From positions 372,001-436,000 of the forward strand of contig JAKSXM010000156.1 in the NCBI GenBank assembly GCA_022575985.1: DNA of 64,000 nt, given 5' to 3'. This document shows, one piece after another, positions 48,293 through 58,603 of the stretch. Numbering within the stretch: the first letter of the stretch is position 1; each line of letters begins with the position of its first letter. The notes under the pieces are model-generated. The model had not been told where the DNA came from, did not search any database, and saw only the letters and a program-made list of their open reading frames with translations. The translations under genes were made by a program, and so were the position numbers. The DNA is from Anagrus nilaparvatae. Lineage: Eukaryota; Arthropoda; Insecta; Hymenoptera; Mymaridae.

Positions 48293-48719
48293 AAAACACA
48301 GGCCTGGCAAAACAGGGATAAAAACGCTTGTTTTTTAAGTTTCCGCCAATCGTAGACATTTTCTGAGGGTTTGTTGGTAAAATAGTTTCTAAAATTGAAT
48401 TCCTCATGGTTAAGCTTTATAAAATAGCAAATTAAACTATAATACTTTATTAATTCGTTCCTTTCATAAATTTAACTTAAAAGATATTATATATTGGTCA
48501 ATATGGAACATAAAAATAACAATATAATTATTGCTTTATACAAAAATTTGATGGAAATCATTTGTCAGTCTTATTACTGACCTAAAAGATTTTAAATGGT
48601 TTATTTCGGCTCTGTATAGTAGTACGAGCCATCATCAGTAAAGTATACTACTATACTTCTTTAGATAAACCAAGATGTTAAACTTTACAAAATACTCATT
48701 TATATACCTTTAGTATATC

Positions 48720-48840
48720 ACAACCTAATGCACGCCTAATAGCACGCCTAATGTGCGCCAGGTCTGAGCCAGGTGTAGGCCATGGGTGCGCCTCGTGTGT
48801 GCCTAGTGTGCGAGTAGTGTGCACCAAAAAAATGGCACAC
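48720..48840 (+). repeat. GC-richer short repeat (TGCGCCTAG-like)
   Basis: GCACGCCTAATAGCACGCCT, AATGTGCGCCAGG, GGTGCGCCTCGTGTGTGCCT and AGTGTGCGAGTAGTGTGCACC are imperfect 10-12-bp repeats. Composition is unlike the surroundings. Confidence 0.6.
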
Positions 48841-49343
48841 TCCTAAAAAAATTTTGATTACTGAGGCTGGGTGTGCTTGAATGTTAATAATTAATTGATA
48901 AGAACCTATATTTAACCTTACAATATATTTAAATTTTGCAAAATGAGTATACTTGTTAATTAAAACTTTAAATTCTTTACGAAGTAAAATTAAAATTTTC
49001 TTTATTTTGAGGCAAGGGTATATAACATAATATATTAGAAATAGTAAATATATATCTGTTATATATTTTTAATAAAGTTAAAATAAATGATTAATAAATA
49101 TTTAAATATTTTATAAATAATAAGCAGAAACTTCTCCATGTGAAAGAAATAGTAAATTTAAAATAAATAAATTTTTTGATTCTGGACAGAATATACATAT
49201 ATTTGGGTAGTTCACAAAAAAAAATGCTCCAAAAATTTTCTTTCTGAAGTATTTTGAAGTTGAAACACCCCATATATATGCAGCTCATAAAGAAACATAT
49301 TTCATATAGCTGCGTTGCAATATTTGAAGTACAACTCTATGCA

Positions 49344-50948
49344 CGTATACTCCAGTCAAATCACGGGATTGCGGTTGATTTTTTCCCCACTAACGAGGTT
49401 TGTTCCCCTATATGTTTTTTGGGTCGCTGATCACGAATTTCGGGGTCCCGAAGTCCGTCTAAGGGCGGAACACCCTTAAATTTGCAAATTCACCCTTTTA
49501 AGGGGTATTTTAACAATATTTTTAACAGGAGTTATAATAGGTTTTTAGGCTCGCTAATAACGAATTTGAGGGTCCCAAGTGTTGATTAAGCACCCTTAAA
49601 TTTGCAAATCAACCCTTATTTTTGCAAACTTTATATCCAAGCCTTTCAATTGGCAGGATAATGTTTTCATAGGTTTTTGGGGTTGTTAATTACAAATTTG
49701 GGGGTTTCAACATCATAAAATTGATTAGACTCCCTTAAATTTGCAAATCAACCCTTATTTTTACAAACTTTATATCAAAGCCTTTTCAAACGGCCAGATA
49801 ATGTTTTCATAGGTTTTTGGGGTTGTTAATTACGAATTAAAAGGTTTCAACATCATAAAATTGATTAAACACCCTTATATTTGCAAATTAACCCTTATTT
49901 TTGCAAACTTTATATCCAAGCCTTTTCAAACGGCAGGGTCAAGATATTCTAGGTTTTTGGGATCGTTAATTACGAATTTGGGGGTTTTAACTTCATAAAG
50001 TTGGTTTAACACCCTTAAATTTGCAAAATCACCCTTTTTTTTCAAAATTATGTATACAATCTTTTTCAAACGGAAAAAACTTTCTTTCATACTCTTTTTG
50101 AGTTGATGGCTGTGAATTTGGGGTACCAAACTTAAAAAATATTAATAAAAAGTAAATACAATATAGTAATAGCATGAAAAAAAATTCCTTTATTAACTTT
50201 AAAATTTTTATTTATTAATTGCAGTAACATTTACATTCTGTTTATATATTTAATTTAATATTTGATTTAAATAGCTTCCCGAAAAGAATGCAAAGGCGGC
50301 AATCTTTCAGTCCTCAGTAGTTATGAAATGTGAAAGGCTTATATTGATATTTTTGCAAAAATAAAGGTAAATTTACAAATTAAGGGTCGTTTAAATTACT
50401 CTAAAGCCTTGGATGCCACAAAATCATAGCCAACGACCCCAAAAACCTATGAAAACATTATCCGGTCGTTTGAAAAGGCTTGAATATAATGTTTGCAAAA
50501 ATAAGGGTTGATTTGCAAATTTAAGGGTGTTTAATCAATTTTATGATATTGAAACCCCCAAATTCGTAACTAACGTCCCCAAAAACCTATAAAATCATGA
50601 TCCTGCCGATTGAAAAGGCTTGGATATAAAGTTTGCAAAAATAAGGGTTGATTTGCAAATTTAAGGGTGCTTAATCAATTTTACACACTTGGGACCCTCA
50701 AATTCGTGATTAGCGAGCCAAAAAACCTATTATAATCTGCTTAAATTGTTATTAATAACTCCTATTTAAAATATTGTTAAAATACCCCTTAAAAGGGTGA
50801 ATTTGCAAATTTAAGGGTGTTCCGCCCTTAGACGGACTTCGGGACCCCGAAATTCGTGATCAGCGACCCAAAAAACATATAGGGGAACAAACCTCGTTAG
50901 TGGGGAAAAAATCAACCTCCCCCCCCGTGATTTGACTGGAGTAATACG
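49344..50948. mobile_element. 1.6-kb palindromic element with internal tandem repeats
   Basis: Outer ends ACTCCAGTCAAATCACGGG and its complement are followed by matching CCCCACTAACGAGGTTTGTT, GGGTCGCTGATCACGAATTT and CGTCTAAGGGCGGAACACCC. Inside the left arm, units of about 125-145 bp repeat: AGGTTTTTGGGGTTGTTAAT, ACGAATTTGGGGGTTTC, TTAAATTTGCAAATCAACCC, ATATCCAAGCCTTTTCAAAC. The right arm carries the same units inverted (50400-50760). The centre, about 50150-50330, is AT-rich and unpaired. No protein is encoded. Confidence 0.88.
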
Positions 50949-51519
50949 TAGGCGCCTATATGTGTGCAACAGGGTCTGCCAACTGGGTAGTCTTTCGCTG
51001 CTCCTTCCTCTCTTTACAAATATAATTTAGGGATGAAGTGAGGGCAGCACTATCCAGTGATGTAATTAACTGATTTATTTGAATTTCTATTTTTTACTAA
51101 TTAATTAATTAATTAAATGTCAGTTAATTACATCAAATAATAATTATATATGAATGTAAATATTGTAAATAACAGTTAACTAGTTTTAAGTAGATATTAA
51201 GTAAAAAATATAAATATATAAATAAATTATTTCTATTTATAATTAATTAATAATTAATTACTAATTATCTAAATGTTGATAAGTTAATATAATTTAATTT
51301 GATCATCTACAATCGTTCAATATCAAAATTATTATACATATGAATAATTATTACGTAATAAAGTTTAACGGTTTTTAAAAATAAATAATTGATTAAAAAA
51401 CAAATAATTTATTAATACAAGCATATAAATTTATAATAAATAATTATAATAAAATGTAAGAAATAAGAATAGAAAAGAAAATCTAATTTTCATGTAAAAT
51501 ATAAAAAGTTAATGTAATA

Positions 51520-51574
51520 GAATGTTCTATGAGAAAAAGAAAAAGATCATCGAACATTCTAGAAGCTTCTGGAA
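51520..51574 (+). promoter_or_regulatory. Heat-shock element cluster
   Basis: Five contiguous alternating units, GAAcaTTCtaGAAgcTTCtgGAA (51552-51574), fit the HSF consensus (nGAAn inverted repeats) without a mismatch. A further GAAtgTTC lies upstream at 51520-51527. Contiguous units bind HSF trimers strongly. Position about 50-100 bp upstream of the TATA box is as in heat-shock promoters. Confidence 0.75.
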
Positions 51575-51624
51575 AGAAATTCGCATGTAAAGTCCTTTTG
51601 CAAGTGTGCGTGAGTGGGGAATCG

Positions 51625-51632
51625 TATATAAG
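51625..51632 (+). promoter_or_regulatory. TATA box downstream of the heat-shock elements
   Basis: TATATAAG within CGTATATAAGGGAG, about 50 bp after the last heat-shock unit. Transcription would start near 51655-51662. Confidence 0.6.
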
Positions 51633-52351
51633 GGAGAACGATTCCAGCCTCAAGCAACACTTGGCTAAGAGATTTCTTGCGAACTACTTGCTTATGTATA
51701 TAGTTCGTTTGCAATCAATAAATTATAATTAAATTTAAATTAATTTGGTTATCATTTAAATTGCCCTGATTCTCTACAGCCAGCCTATGATCAAATCATA
51801 GGTGTTCACCATTAGACCATCTATTATTTCCCTGCTGGGAAAGTGTAAAACCTTGACGTGTAAGGACTCTGAGGATCCCTTACACCGACAGGGAACTAGG
51901 CGGGCAGGCTTATTATAAATAATTAGTGAAAAATCATACATTCTGGTGACACCCCCTAAACGGGGTGTTACAAAGTTTAGATTATAAAATGATCCCAACC
52001 CAATTTTTAGCTCATTTGAGAACGTTTTAGGGGTCGCACAAATCCAGGGTAGCTCTCAAGTTGGCTAACACCGACAATTTTTGTGAACGACGAAAATTTT
52101 TTTCAATTTACGTTTTTAATACTTTTTTATATGTTTTCGGTGTCGTTAATTTCAAAAATGAATGTCCCAGTGTCCGGAAATACCTTAAAAACCCTTAAAA
52201 CACACAAAGCACCCATTTTTTACCACCAATTTTTGGATTAAATAGCAAAAATCGTATATATTCGAAACATCTGGATTGTAAATTACAATGTGTAGTTATG
52301 GATGACTTAATTATGTTGAAAAAATACCCAAAACTCCTTTCGTTTATTCGA

Positions 52352-52737
52352 ACGCGCCTTCTGGGCCGAGAAACGGGCAAAGGATCTGATCAACACAAAA
52401 TGATTCGACCCATCAATAATTATACACAAAAAAGTTTTACGGAATCGTTCTACACCAAAAATCGTTGTACTGAAAAGTTCAATACAAATTTTTTTTAGTC
52501 AAAGTATTCAACACACCATTTTAAATATTAAATAACTTATTTCTTTCGTGTAATAGCATAAACAAATATCACTTTACATAGTGAATTGAATATTTCGATT
52601 AAAAAAAGTTTGTTTTGATCTTTTTGGCACAACGATTTTTGGTGTAGAACGATTCCACAAAACATTTTTGCGTAGAATTATTGATGTGTCGTTTAGTTTT
52701 GTGTTCATCAGATCCCTTGCCGAGAAACGCAGGGCTC
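52352..52737. mobile_element. Inverted repeat element, arms about 145 bp
   Basis: GGGCCGAGAAACGGGCAAAG, GATCTGATCAACACAAAATG and GGAATCGTTCTACACCAAAA on the left are mirrored on the right (52599-52737), with about 15-20 percent mismatch. The spacer (52501-52598) is AT-rich. Because the arms are inverted copies, both give similar open frames on opposite strands (52298-52498 plus and 52599-52811 minus, sharing ESFYTKNRC). Confidence 0.75.
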
Positions 52738-52844
52738 AATTCTATATAAATGTTATAAGATATAGGCAATTTTCCAAATAACGCTGTCATATTCTTCCAA
52801 AATTCTACCATTTGGTCTAATTTTTTTTGTTTCAGTGCTAACTT

Positions 52845-53190
52845 TCATTCCCCGTAAACCGCAATTTTTTAAGACCGATTCTCTTATCACTATAAAACTA
52901 CTAATCTACTAAATCAAATGTCCGTTGCCAATAATGATTTGATATGATTTGTTTTAAAAAATCCTTAAATTGAGATTCTTTTTTTAAATTATCATATCTG
53001 CTAAGCAAAAAATCAAAAAGAAATGAGTAAAAAAATTTTTCAAAATTAAGAGCTTGTACAAAATTTTTGAGACCTTGTAAAGGTCTTATTACAACTCATT
53101 TTCATCAAAAATTACAATTTTAGCAGCAATTTTAAAATTGGTCTTTTTTGGCATTATTTTACACTTGGGAGCTTCTAAGGGACATAAATG
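52845..53190. repeat. Dispersed inverted repeat family, copy 2
   Basis: CCCCGTAAACCGCAATTTTT at the left matches the start of the copy at 41866. ACAACTCATTTTCATCAAAA then TTTTAAAATTGGTCTTTTTT form the right arm. Copy 3 begins near 63735. Confidence 0.55.
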
Positions 53191-53249
53191 ATGATTTTAA
53201 GAAAGAAAAATAAAAAAAAAATGAAAAAAAAAGATTGTCCAACATCAAT

Positions 53250-53320
53250 CAGATGGCCACAATATAGCCATAACTTACCCCCATAAACCCTACCATCAAC
53301 ATAATTATGGCCATATTCTG
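53250..53320. repeat. Short hairpin (GGCCAcAATATAGCCATAA)
   Basis: GGCCACAATATAGCCATAACTT pairs loosely with AATTATGGCCATATTCTGG around about 30 nt. Function unknown. Confidence 0.4.
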
Positions 53321-54099
53321 GAAAAGTGTTACACAAAGTAGATTTAAATTTATAATGTTTGTCTTTAATTTTGAAGAACTAACTTGAATACTCAATCATT
53401 TGCTTATATCTGTGTCTGGAAGGCAAAAGGTCTAAAAGCACAAGATTTGAAAAATTGATTTTTTTCAAATTTGAGTTTTTCATAGATAAATCTTTCATAA
53501 AAATCAAATTTCACTAATAATAAAAATAATTTTGTTGTTGTTTTTTTCCAAAACTTTAATTGTTAATAATAAACTAAAAAGAACTGTAAGTTAATTGATA
53601 TAGTAAAACAGCTGAGAAAAAAATAAAATACAACATGCTTGAAAAATACAATCTAATGGGATCTAACTTTTACATAAAATAGCTATTTCACTCATTATGA
53701 ATATTTTTTATAATTATTATTAAACTTTATTTGCTAACTACAAAATACAAAATGTTCAACACACTCCATTGTCAATCATATATACAATATAATATATAAT
53801 ATAATAAATAAATGAATCAATAAAAATAAATATAATTAAAATTTGCAAAATATATAAATAGATTTAAAAAAATTTAATATGTTCATAAAATTAAAATTAA
53901 ATAAAAGGAAAATTTACAATAATTAATTAAATAATACTGAAGGGTTTTACAATATAATCTGTACATAAAATCAAGTTGAATAAAAGAAAATTTACAATAA
54001 TTGATTACATAATACTGAGGACTAGTCAAAATTTAACTGTTAATAAGTAAATAGTAAATATCAATAGTATAAAGTATTGGTACAAATGCCACCAAAACT

Positions 54100-55190
54100 A
54101 CTGTATATTCTCTAATTCATATGTAAGTAATGTCATACGCCTTTTAAAGCGAGAATAGGTTGGTAAATCCCTTGTACAGGGAGGAATTAAGGTTGAATCA
54201 GAGGGATAGAAATAGCATTTGTTGAGTAAAAATTTCTGGAGATCGAAACTTCTGGAATATTTAATATTTTTAGCCATTGATCATGTTATGTGTCCCTTAA
54301 AATTTAAAAAATAATTTTGAAAATTTATTGACTACTGACGGAGATATTAGCGCTTGAAATTTCATTAATTTTTGAGTTAGTTAATTAATCATATACCTAA
54401 TACCCGAATTAGTGATTCTATGTAATTGCTCAGTAACTCAGTACGTTAGAAGTATCAGAATAAACTGCTGAGCAGTAATTCAAATGGGGTATTACAAGAG
54501 ACTCAATGAGGCGCTAGGCTACAAGATTTGATTAGCCTAAGACCATACAATATACTGTATACTTTTTGGTAACCCTTGTTACTTGCGTACGCCAAGACAT
54601 ACAAGAGTCTAAGGTAACCACAAGGCTGACAACCTCATCCACAAAGGGAACACAAGCACCACTATCATTGACAACGATTTTGGAAATATTTAATTTTTTA
54701 AAAGAATTAACTGTGGTAAAAGAACCAAAAACAATAGCTTGTGTTTCCTTTATGTTTATAGACAAATTATTTGCATCAGCCTATACCGCCACTTTTATAG
54801 CTCGTTCTGAAAGGTATACAATACCTTGTTCGATTTGGTCAGTAGGAATCTGGACATATATCTGTAGATCATCCGTGTATAATAGTCTAAATGTTATGTC
54901 ATCACTTAAGTGGTCTTTCAGATCGTTAATATAAATACAAAAGGGTAGTGGCCCCAGAACGGATCCTTGGGACACTCAAATATTTGTATCGCGGAAAGTA
55001 GATGTTATAGATTTTGATGACACGCACATTATTCATCCACAGAGGTACGAACAGAACCAAAATAATGATGATCTAGAAAAACCAATATCCCTAAGTTTTT
55101 TAAGAAGTTTCGATGGAGAAACATTATTGAAGGCCTTCAAGAAATCAAACTGCAATAACAATGTAGCAAGCTTCTTAATTAAAAATAATA
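54100..55190 (-). pseudogene. Jockey/CR1-like non-LTR reverse transcriptase, C-terminal half
   Basis: Reading on the minus strand from 55190: FDFLKAFNNVSPSKLL and DIGFSRSSLFWFCSYLCG, then after a disrupted stretch SQGSVLGPLPFCIYINDL and FRLLYTDDLQIYVQ. This is the reverse transcriptase palm, with YTDD in place of the usual YADD. A TAG at 54778 replaces a Trp codon, after which ADANNLSINIKETQAIVFGS and VSLVVTLDSCMSWRTQV continue. A separate C-terminal piece at about 54100-54270 reads SRSFDLQKFLLNKCYFY and PPCTRDLPTYSRFKRRM, with a stop after ENIQ. It is a relic with stops, frameshifts and a diverged gap at 54280-54530. It belongs to the family seen at 39650-40205. The plus-strand frame 54566-54934 is antisense. 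Confidence 0.85.
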
Positions 55191-55199
55191 TATCTTGAC

Positions 55200-55660
55200 A
55201 AAGTCACCAGGGTCATTTACCTTTAAAATTTTATACAGATTTTATGAAACATAAAAGTATTTTTAAAAAAATAATTTTTTTTTACTAAATGATTTGTTAG
55301 TTTAACATCATTTAATATTTATTTCAGCTCATTAAATCTCACGTAAATATAAAAATAAATAAACATATGATATTGTATATTTTCTAGCGTGTTTATAAAG
55401 AATTTGTTAAATCTCTTCCCTTTAATTTTCATTGTATAAATATAGATTGAATTGGGAAATTTTTATTTGATAAAATCAACTAAAAATTGTTAAGTTAATT
55501 TTCTTAAAGCTCTTTTATAATCCTTTTTTCTTTTAACTAAATTTATACATTTTTATTATTTTTGGTGCTTTTTTTGTAACATATAATTTTAATACTATAT
55601 ATAGAGTTTTATATGATATATACCTATATAATGAAAAAAAAAGAAAAGAAGAATATTATA
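55200..55660. other. AT-rich stretch, no gene recognised
   Basis: Featureless A/T-rich sequence between the retroelement fragment and the candidate promoter. Confidence 0.5.
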
Positions 55661-55702
55661 TCGACGTCTGTATATTTTGAATCGTCGCGCATTTGACTTC
55701 GT

Positions 55703-55710
55703 TATATAAA
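55703..55710 (+). promoter_or_regulatory. Candidate TATA box of a plus-strand gene
   Basis: TATATAAA lies in an island of lower AT content (GTCGCGCATTTGACTTCG before, AGCTTGCAGGCGCAG after). Transcription would begin near 55735-55745 (AAGTCACACATCAACC). This architecture closely resembles the Gasp promoter at 31152-31159. Confidence 0.45.
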
Positions 55711-55737
55711 AGCTTGCAGGCGCAGAAAAACTGGAAG

Positions 55738-55954
55738 TCACACATCAACCTACTATCAGGATACTGGAATTGAGATAAAATATAAATTTATTGTCTTTTA
55801 AATTATTATCGATAATAATGTGGATTTCTTTGAATTATTAATTTGCATTTTTTGAAAAATTTATTGTTTCGGTGGGTTCGATATATAAAAAATTCAAAAT
55901 TTAATTTTAAGTTTTAAATAACTGGTGAATTTTAAAAACAGTTTTAAAAAATTG
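55738..55954 (+). other. Candidate non-coding first exon ending at GTAAGT
   Basis: From the inferred start to AAATTG|GTAAGTTTT (donor at 55955), the sequence is about 217 nt without a useful reading frame. If real, it is the 5' UTR exon of a gene whose coding exons lie beyond a long intron, probably outside the window. I found no recognisable coding exon from here to 64000. Confidence 0.3.
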
Positions 55955-56429
55955 GTAAGTTTTTTGTGAAAAAGATAATTTGATGTTTTGAAAATTTTTG
56001 ATTATTGCTGTATAATTTTTTATTTAATTATTAGTAATTATTAAATTTTTTTTTTTGATTTTTGTTTTTTTAATTTTTAGCAATCATAATTTAAAATTTA
56101 AAATTAATTTTGTTTTAATACTAGCATTGTGTATCAAAAAAAAAATATTAATTTTTGTTTACATGTAAAACTATTTAATGTTTTTTGTTTTAAAAATTTC
56201 ATGCATATATTAATTGGAATTTATTGAATTTAAAATAAAAAGGATAAATAATCATTAAGGATTATTTCAATATGCGCACTTAACTAAAATTTAGGTTTTC
56301 AAAGACAAAAAAAGTTGACAATTTATTAATACTACAGTTCCTCAAGCAATGACAAAATATTCTTAATGGCCTATTTCATCTAATAATGTTTAATAATAAA
56401 ATGAAGAAACTAAAATTGATCTTTTCCTT

Positions 56430-56850
56430 TATATGGTCATTCTAAACTTACATAGAAAAAATTAGGTACTACATCAAAAAAGAAAAAATTTTAATTGCGT
56501 CTTTTTTTAATTTTTGATGCAAAAAATTTTCCAAAAATTAGCTACCAGGTCCAAAAAATCGAGTAAAAACGATATTTTCAAAACTATAGTACTTCCATAT
56601 AAATTAATTAGGTACTTCGTCCGAAAAGATAAAAAGCAATAGTATTTTTTTACTCTTTAACGACAAAAATTTTCAAAAATTTAATTAACAGATCAGAGAT
56701 ATTGAATAAAAACAATATTTCTAGATATTAGTACTTTTGTAGAAAAAAATTAGGTATTATAATCAAATAAAAAAAAAAAAGTAGTTTGAGATTTTTTGAT
56801 AGAATAATTTTTGAAAAAAAAAATTAGGAGTTAACCATAATGGTTGTGAA
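56430..56850. repeat. Diverged tandem repeat, ~120-bp period (TTAGGTAcTA motif)
   Basis: TTAGGTACTACATCAAAAAA, TTAGGTACTTCGTCCGAAAA and TTAGGTATTATAATCAAATA occur at about 56462, 56608 and 56742. They are each followed by a T/A-rich stretch ending TTTTTGAAAA or TTTTCCAAAAA. Inverted relatives are at 57990-58075, 58680-58790 and 2420-2800. Confidence 0.55.
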
Positions 56851-58075
56851 ACATAAATACGTACATACTTACTATACGTATATGCATACACACACATATA
56901 CTTTTTTTTTAAACCGGTTTCTTAGCTTCTTGGGGTCTCAAAAATTCAAAAATCGAAATTTCACCTATCACAATGGTTCTTCTACATTGGAACCAAAACT
57001 TATATTTTGATCACATGCTTCATTTAGAGTATTTAAAAAAATTATTTTTTTTCTAATTATATATAATGATTTTTAAATATTTAAAACGATCAGTGTAAAC
57101 AAATTTCAATACTCGTCTTAATTTAATTTTTTTCTGAATTCAAACGTATTACCTAAAAAAAATAAATTTTTGAATCAGCGCAGATCAGAAAATTTAGATA
57201 TATTTTAGATTTATTTTTTGTTCTTCTCCCTTGTGGCACCTGAAAAAAGAATTAGAAATGAAATTTTACCAATAAAAGATCAAATCAAATCACCAAGTTT
57301 TAAAAATAGACATCCAAATAACTCAGTTGAATTCTGCATTATGCAATTCATAAATTCCTTATTTAATCATAGTATAAAAACATAAAAACCAAAAAATAAT
57401 AAAAAATATAAAATAAAAATAATAAAAAGGATTAGTTTAATACATTTACGTATATTTTAACGTTAAAACAAAACGTATTCAAAATGTCAAATATTAAAAA
57501 TGATAAATATGTTTGTATTAATAAGCAAACATCATACTATGCCATATGCATTTAATATGTGTGTACAAGAATTTAATGATTTTATTAAAATATATAAGTT
57601 ATATTAATTATTAAAATTAAATTTTCTATTTATTATACTTTATGTGTAATTGTAAAATTTAATGAATTATAAGATTAAATTCGTACACAAGAAGCTTTTA
57701 TTTTATGTTTAGGACAAATTGTGCAATTTGATAACCCAAAATTAAAAAGATTGGTTTTAAAAGTTAATTTTAAAATTTATTTGTATTAAATTTTAAAGCA
57801 AAAAAATGAAATATCAGGATCCTCAATGAGGATATAATTTAGATTTTTTATTTTTTTGCATGTATGATTTAAAACCCCCAGATGCTAAAAAATATATTTT
57901 AAAAAAAAGTATGTGCATGTGTATGTATATATATATGCATGGGTATAACCGATGATTTCACAACCATTTCAGAATTAATCGAGGAATTAATACCTAATTT
58001 TATTTCCAAAATTTTTGTCAGCAAAAAATATCAAACTACTTTTTTTTTAATTTCAATATAATACCTAATATTTAG
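56810..58075. repeat. Widely spaced inverted repeat around an AT-rich core
   Basis: GGTTGTGAAACATAAATACG with ATGCATACACACACATATAC (56838-56902) is mirrored at 57900-57990 (GTATGTGCATGTGTATGTAT, GATTTCACAACCATTTC), followed by TAATACCTAATTTT and ATCAAACTACTTTTTTTT. About 1 kb of low-complexity sequence lies between. Confidence 0.5.
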
Positions 58076-58603
58076 GCTCGATCAACCAATGTATACAAAT
58101 ATATATAGATGATATCGTTCCTTATAAATTTTGTAAGGTAAAAAAATGGAAAAGTCTTAAAAACGTATAATTCGTGGAGAATTTTGGTCCCCAGATCATT
58201 TCGATGCCTCTAATATTCTTTTATTTAATGTCTGTGTGTAAGTATGAATGTTCTAAATGGTGTATCCTAAAATTTTCCGAGCCTATACTAAAGGGGTATC
58301 AGAAAGCCAAAATTTATTTCATCCAGTCGTTTTTAATTAATCACATAATAACTGATTTTAGATCTCAAAAAAATTTTTTTTAATTGATGGGAAAAGAAAC
58401 CTTTTTTCATAAAAAAAAAGAGTTTAATCATCTAAGTCCAATAAAAAACCATACTCCATTTGTATACATAAAATCATATCAATATTAAATTTTCTTCATT
58501 AGGTATTCATTATTATTATCAGTATCGTAATCCAGGAAAATCTAAAATATTAGTAAAAATATGCAAGGGATGAAGTAAATTAGTAGGTGATCGTGCCTAA
58601 AAT
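58070..58603. mobile_element. Short TIR element (AGGCATGATCAC family), copy 2
   Basis: ATTTAGGCTCGATCAACCAA at the left corresponds to GGTGATCGTGCCTAAAATAA at the right. The interior has TTTGGTCCCCAGATCATTTC then GATGCCTCTAA, nearly identical to copy 1 at 35862-36112. This copy has an extra ~280 bp. Confidence 0.6.

Larger units (their letters stand above)
51511..51972 (+). mobile_element. Candidate solo LTR
   Basis: The sequence is AA followed by TGTAATAG at the left and ends GGTGTTACA at the right. TGTAA/TTACA gives short inverted tips. AAGTT stands immediately outside both ends (51506-51510 and 51973-51977), as a 5-bp target duplication. It contains enhancer-like heat-shock elements, a TATA box and an AATAAA (51715-51723) in the order expected of U3-R-U5. 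No second LTR or gag-pol is nearby, so it would be a solo LTR. The superfamily is not determined. The two extra bases before TG are a weak point. Confidence 0.5.

Noticed and set aside
51774..51998. 74-codon minus-strand open frame
   Set aside because: Falls in the downstream part of the candidate LTR; no domain and no partner exons.
54566..54934. 122-codon plus-strand open frame
   Set aside because: Antisense of the reverse transcriptase palm fragment, which has clear catalytic motifs on the minus strand.
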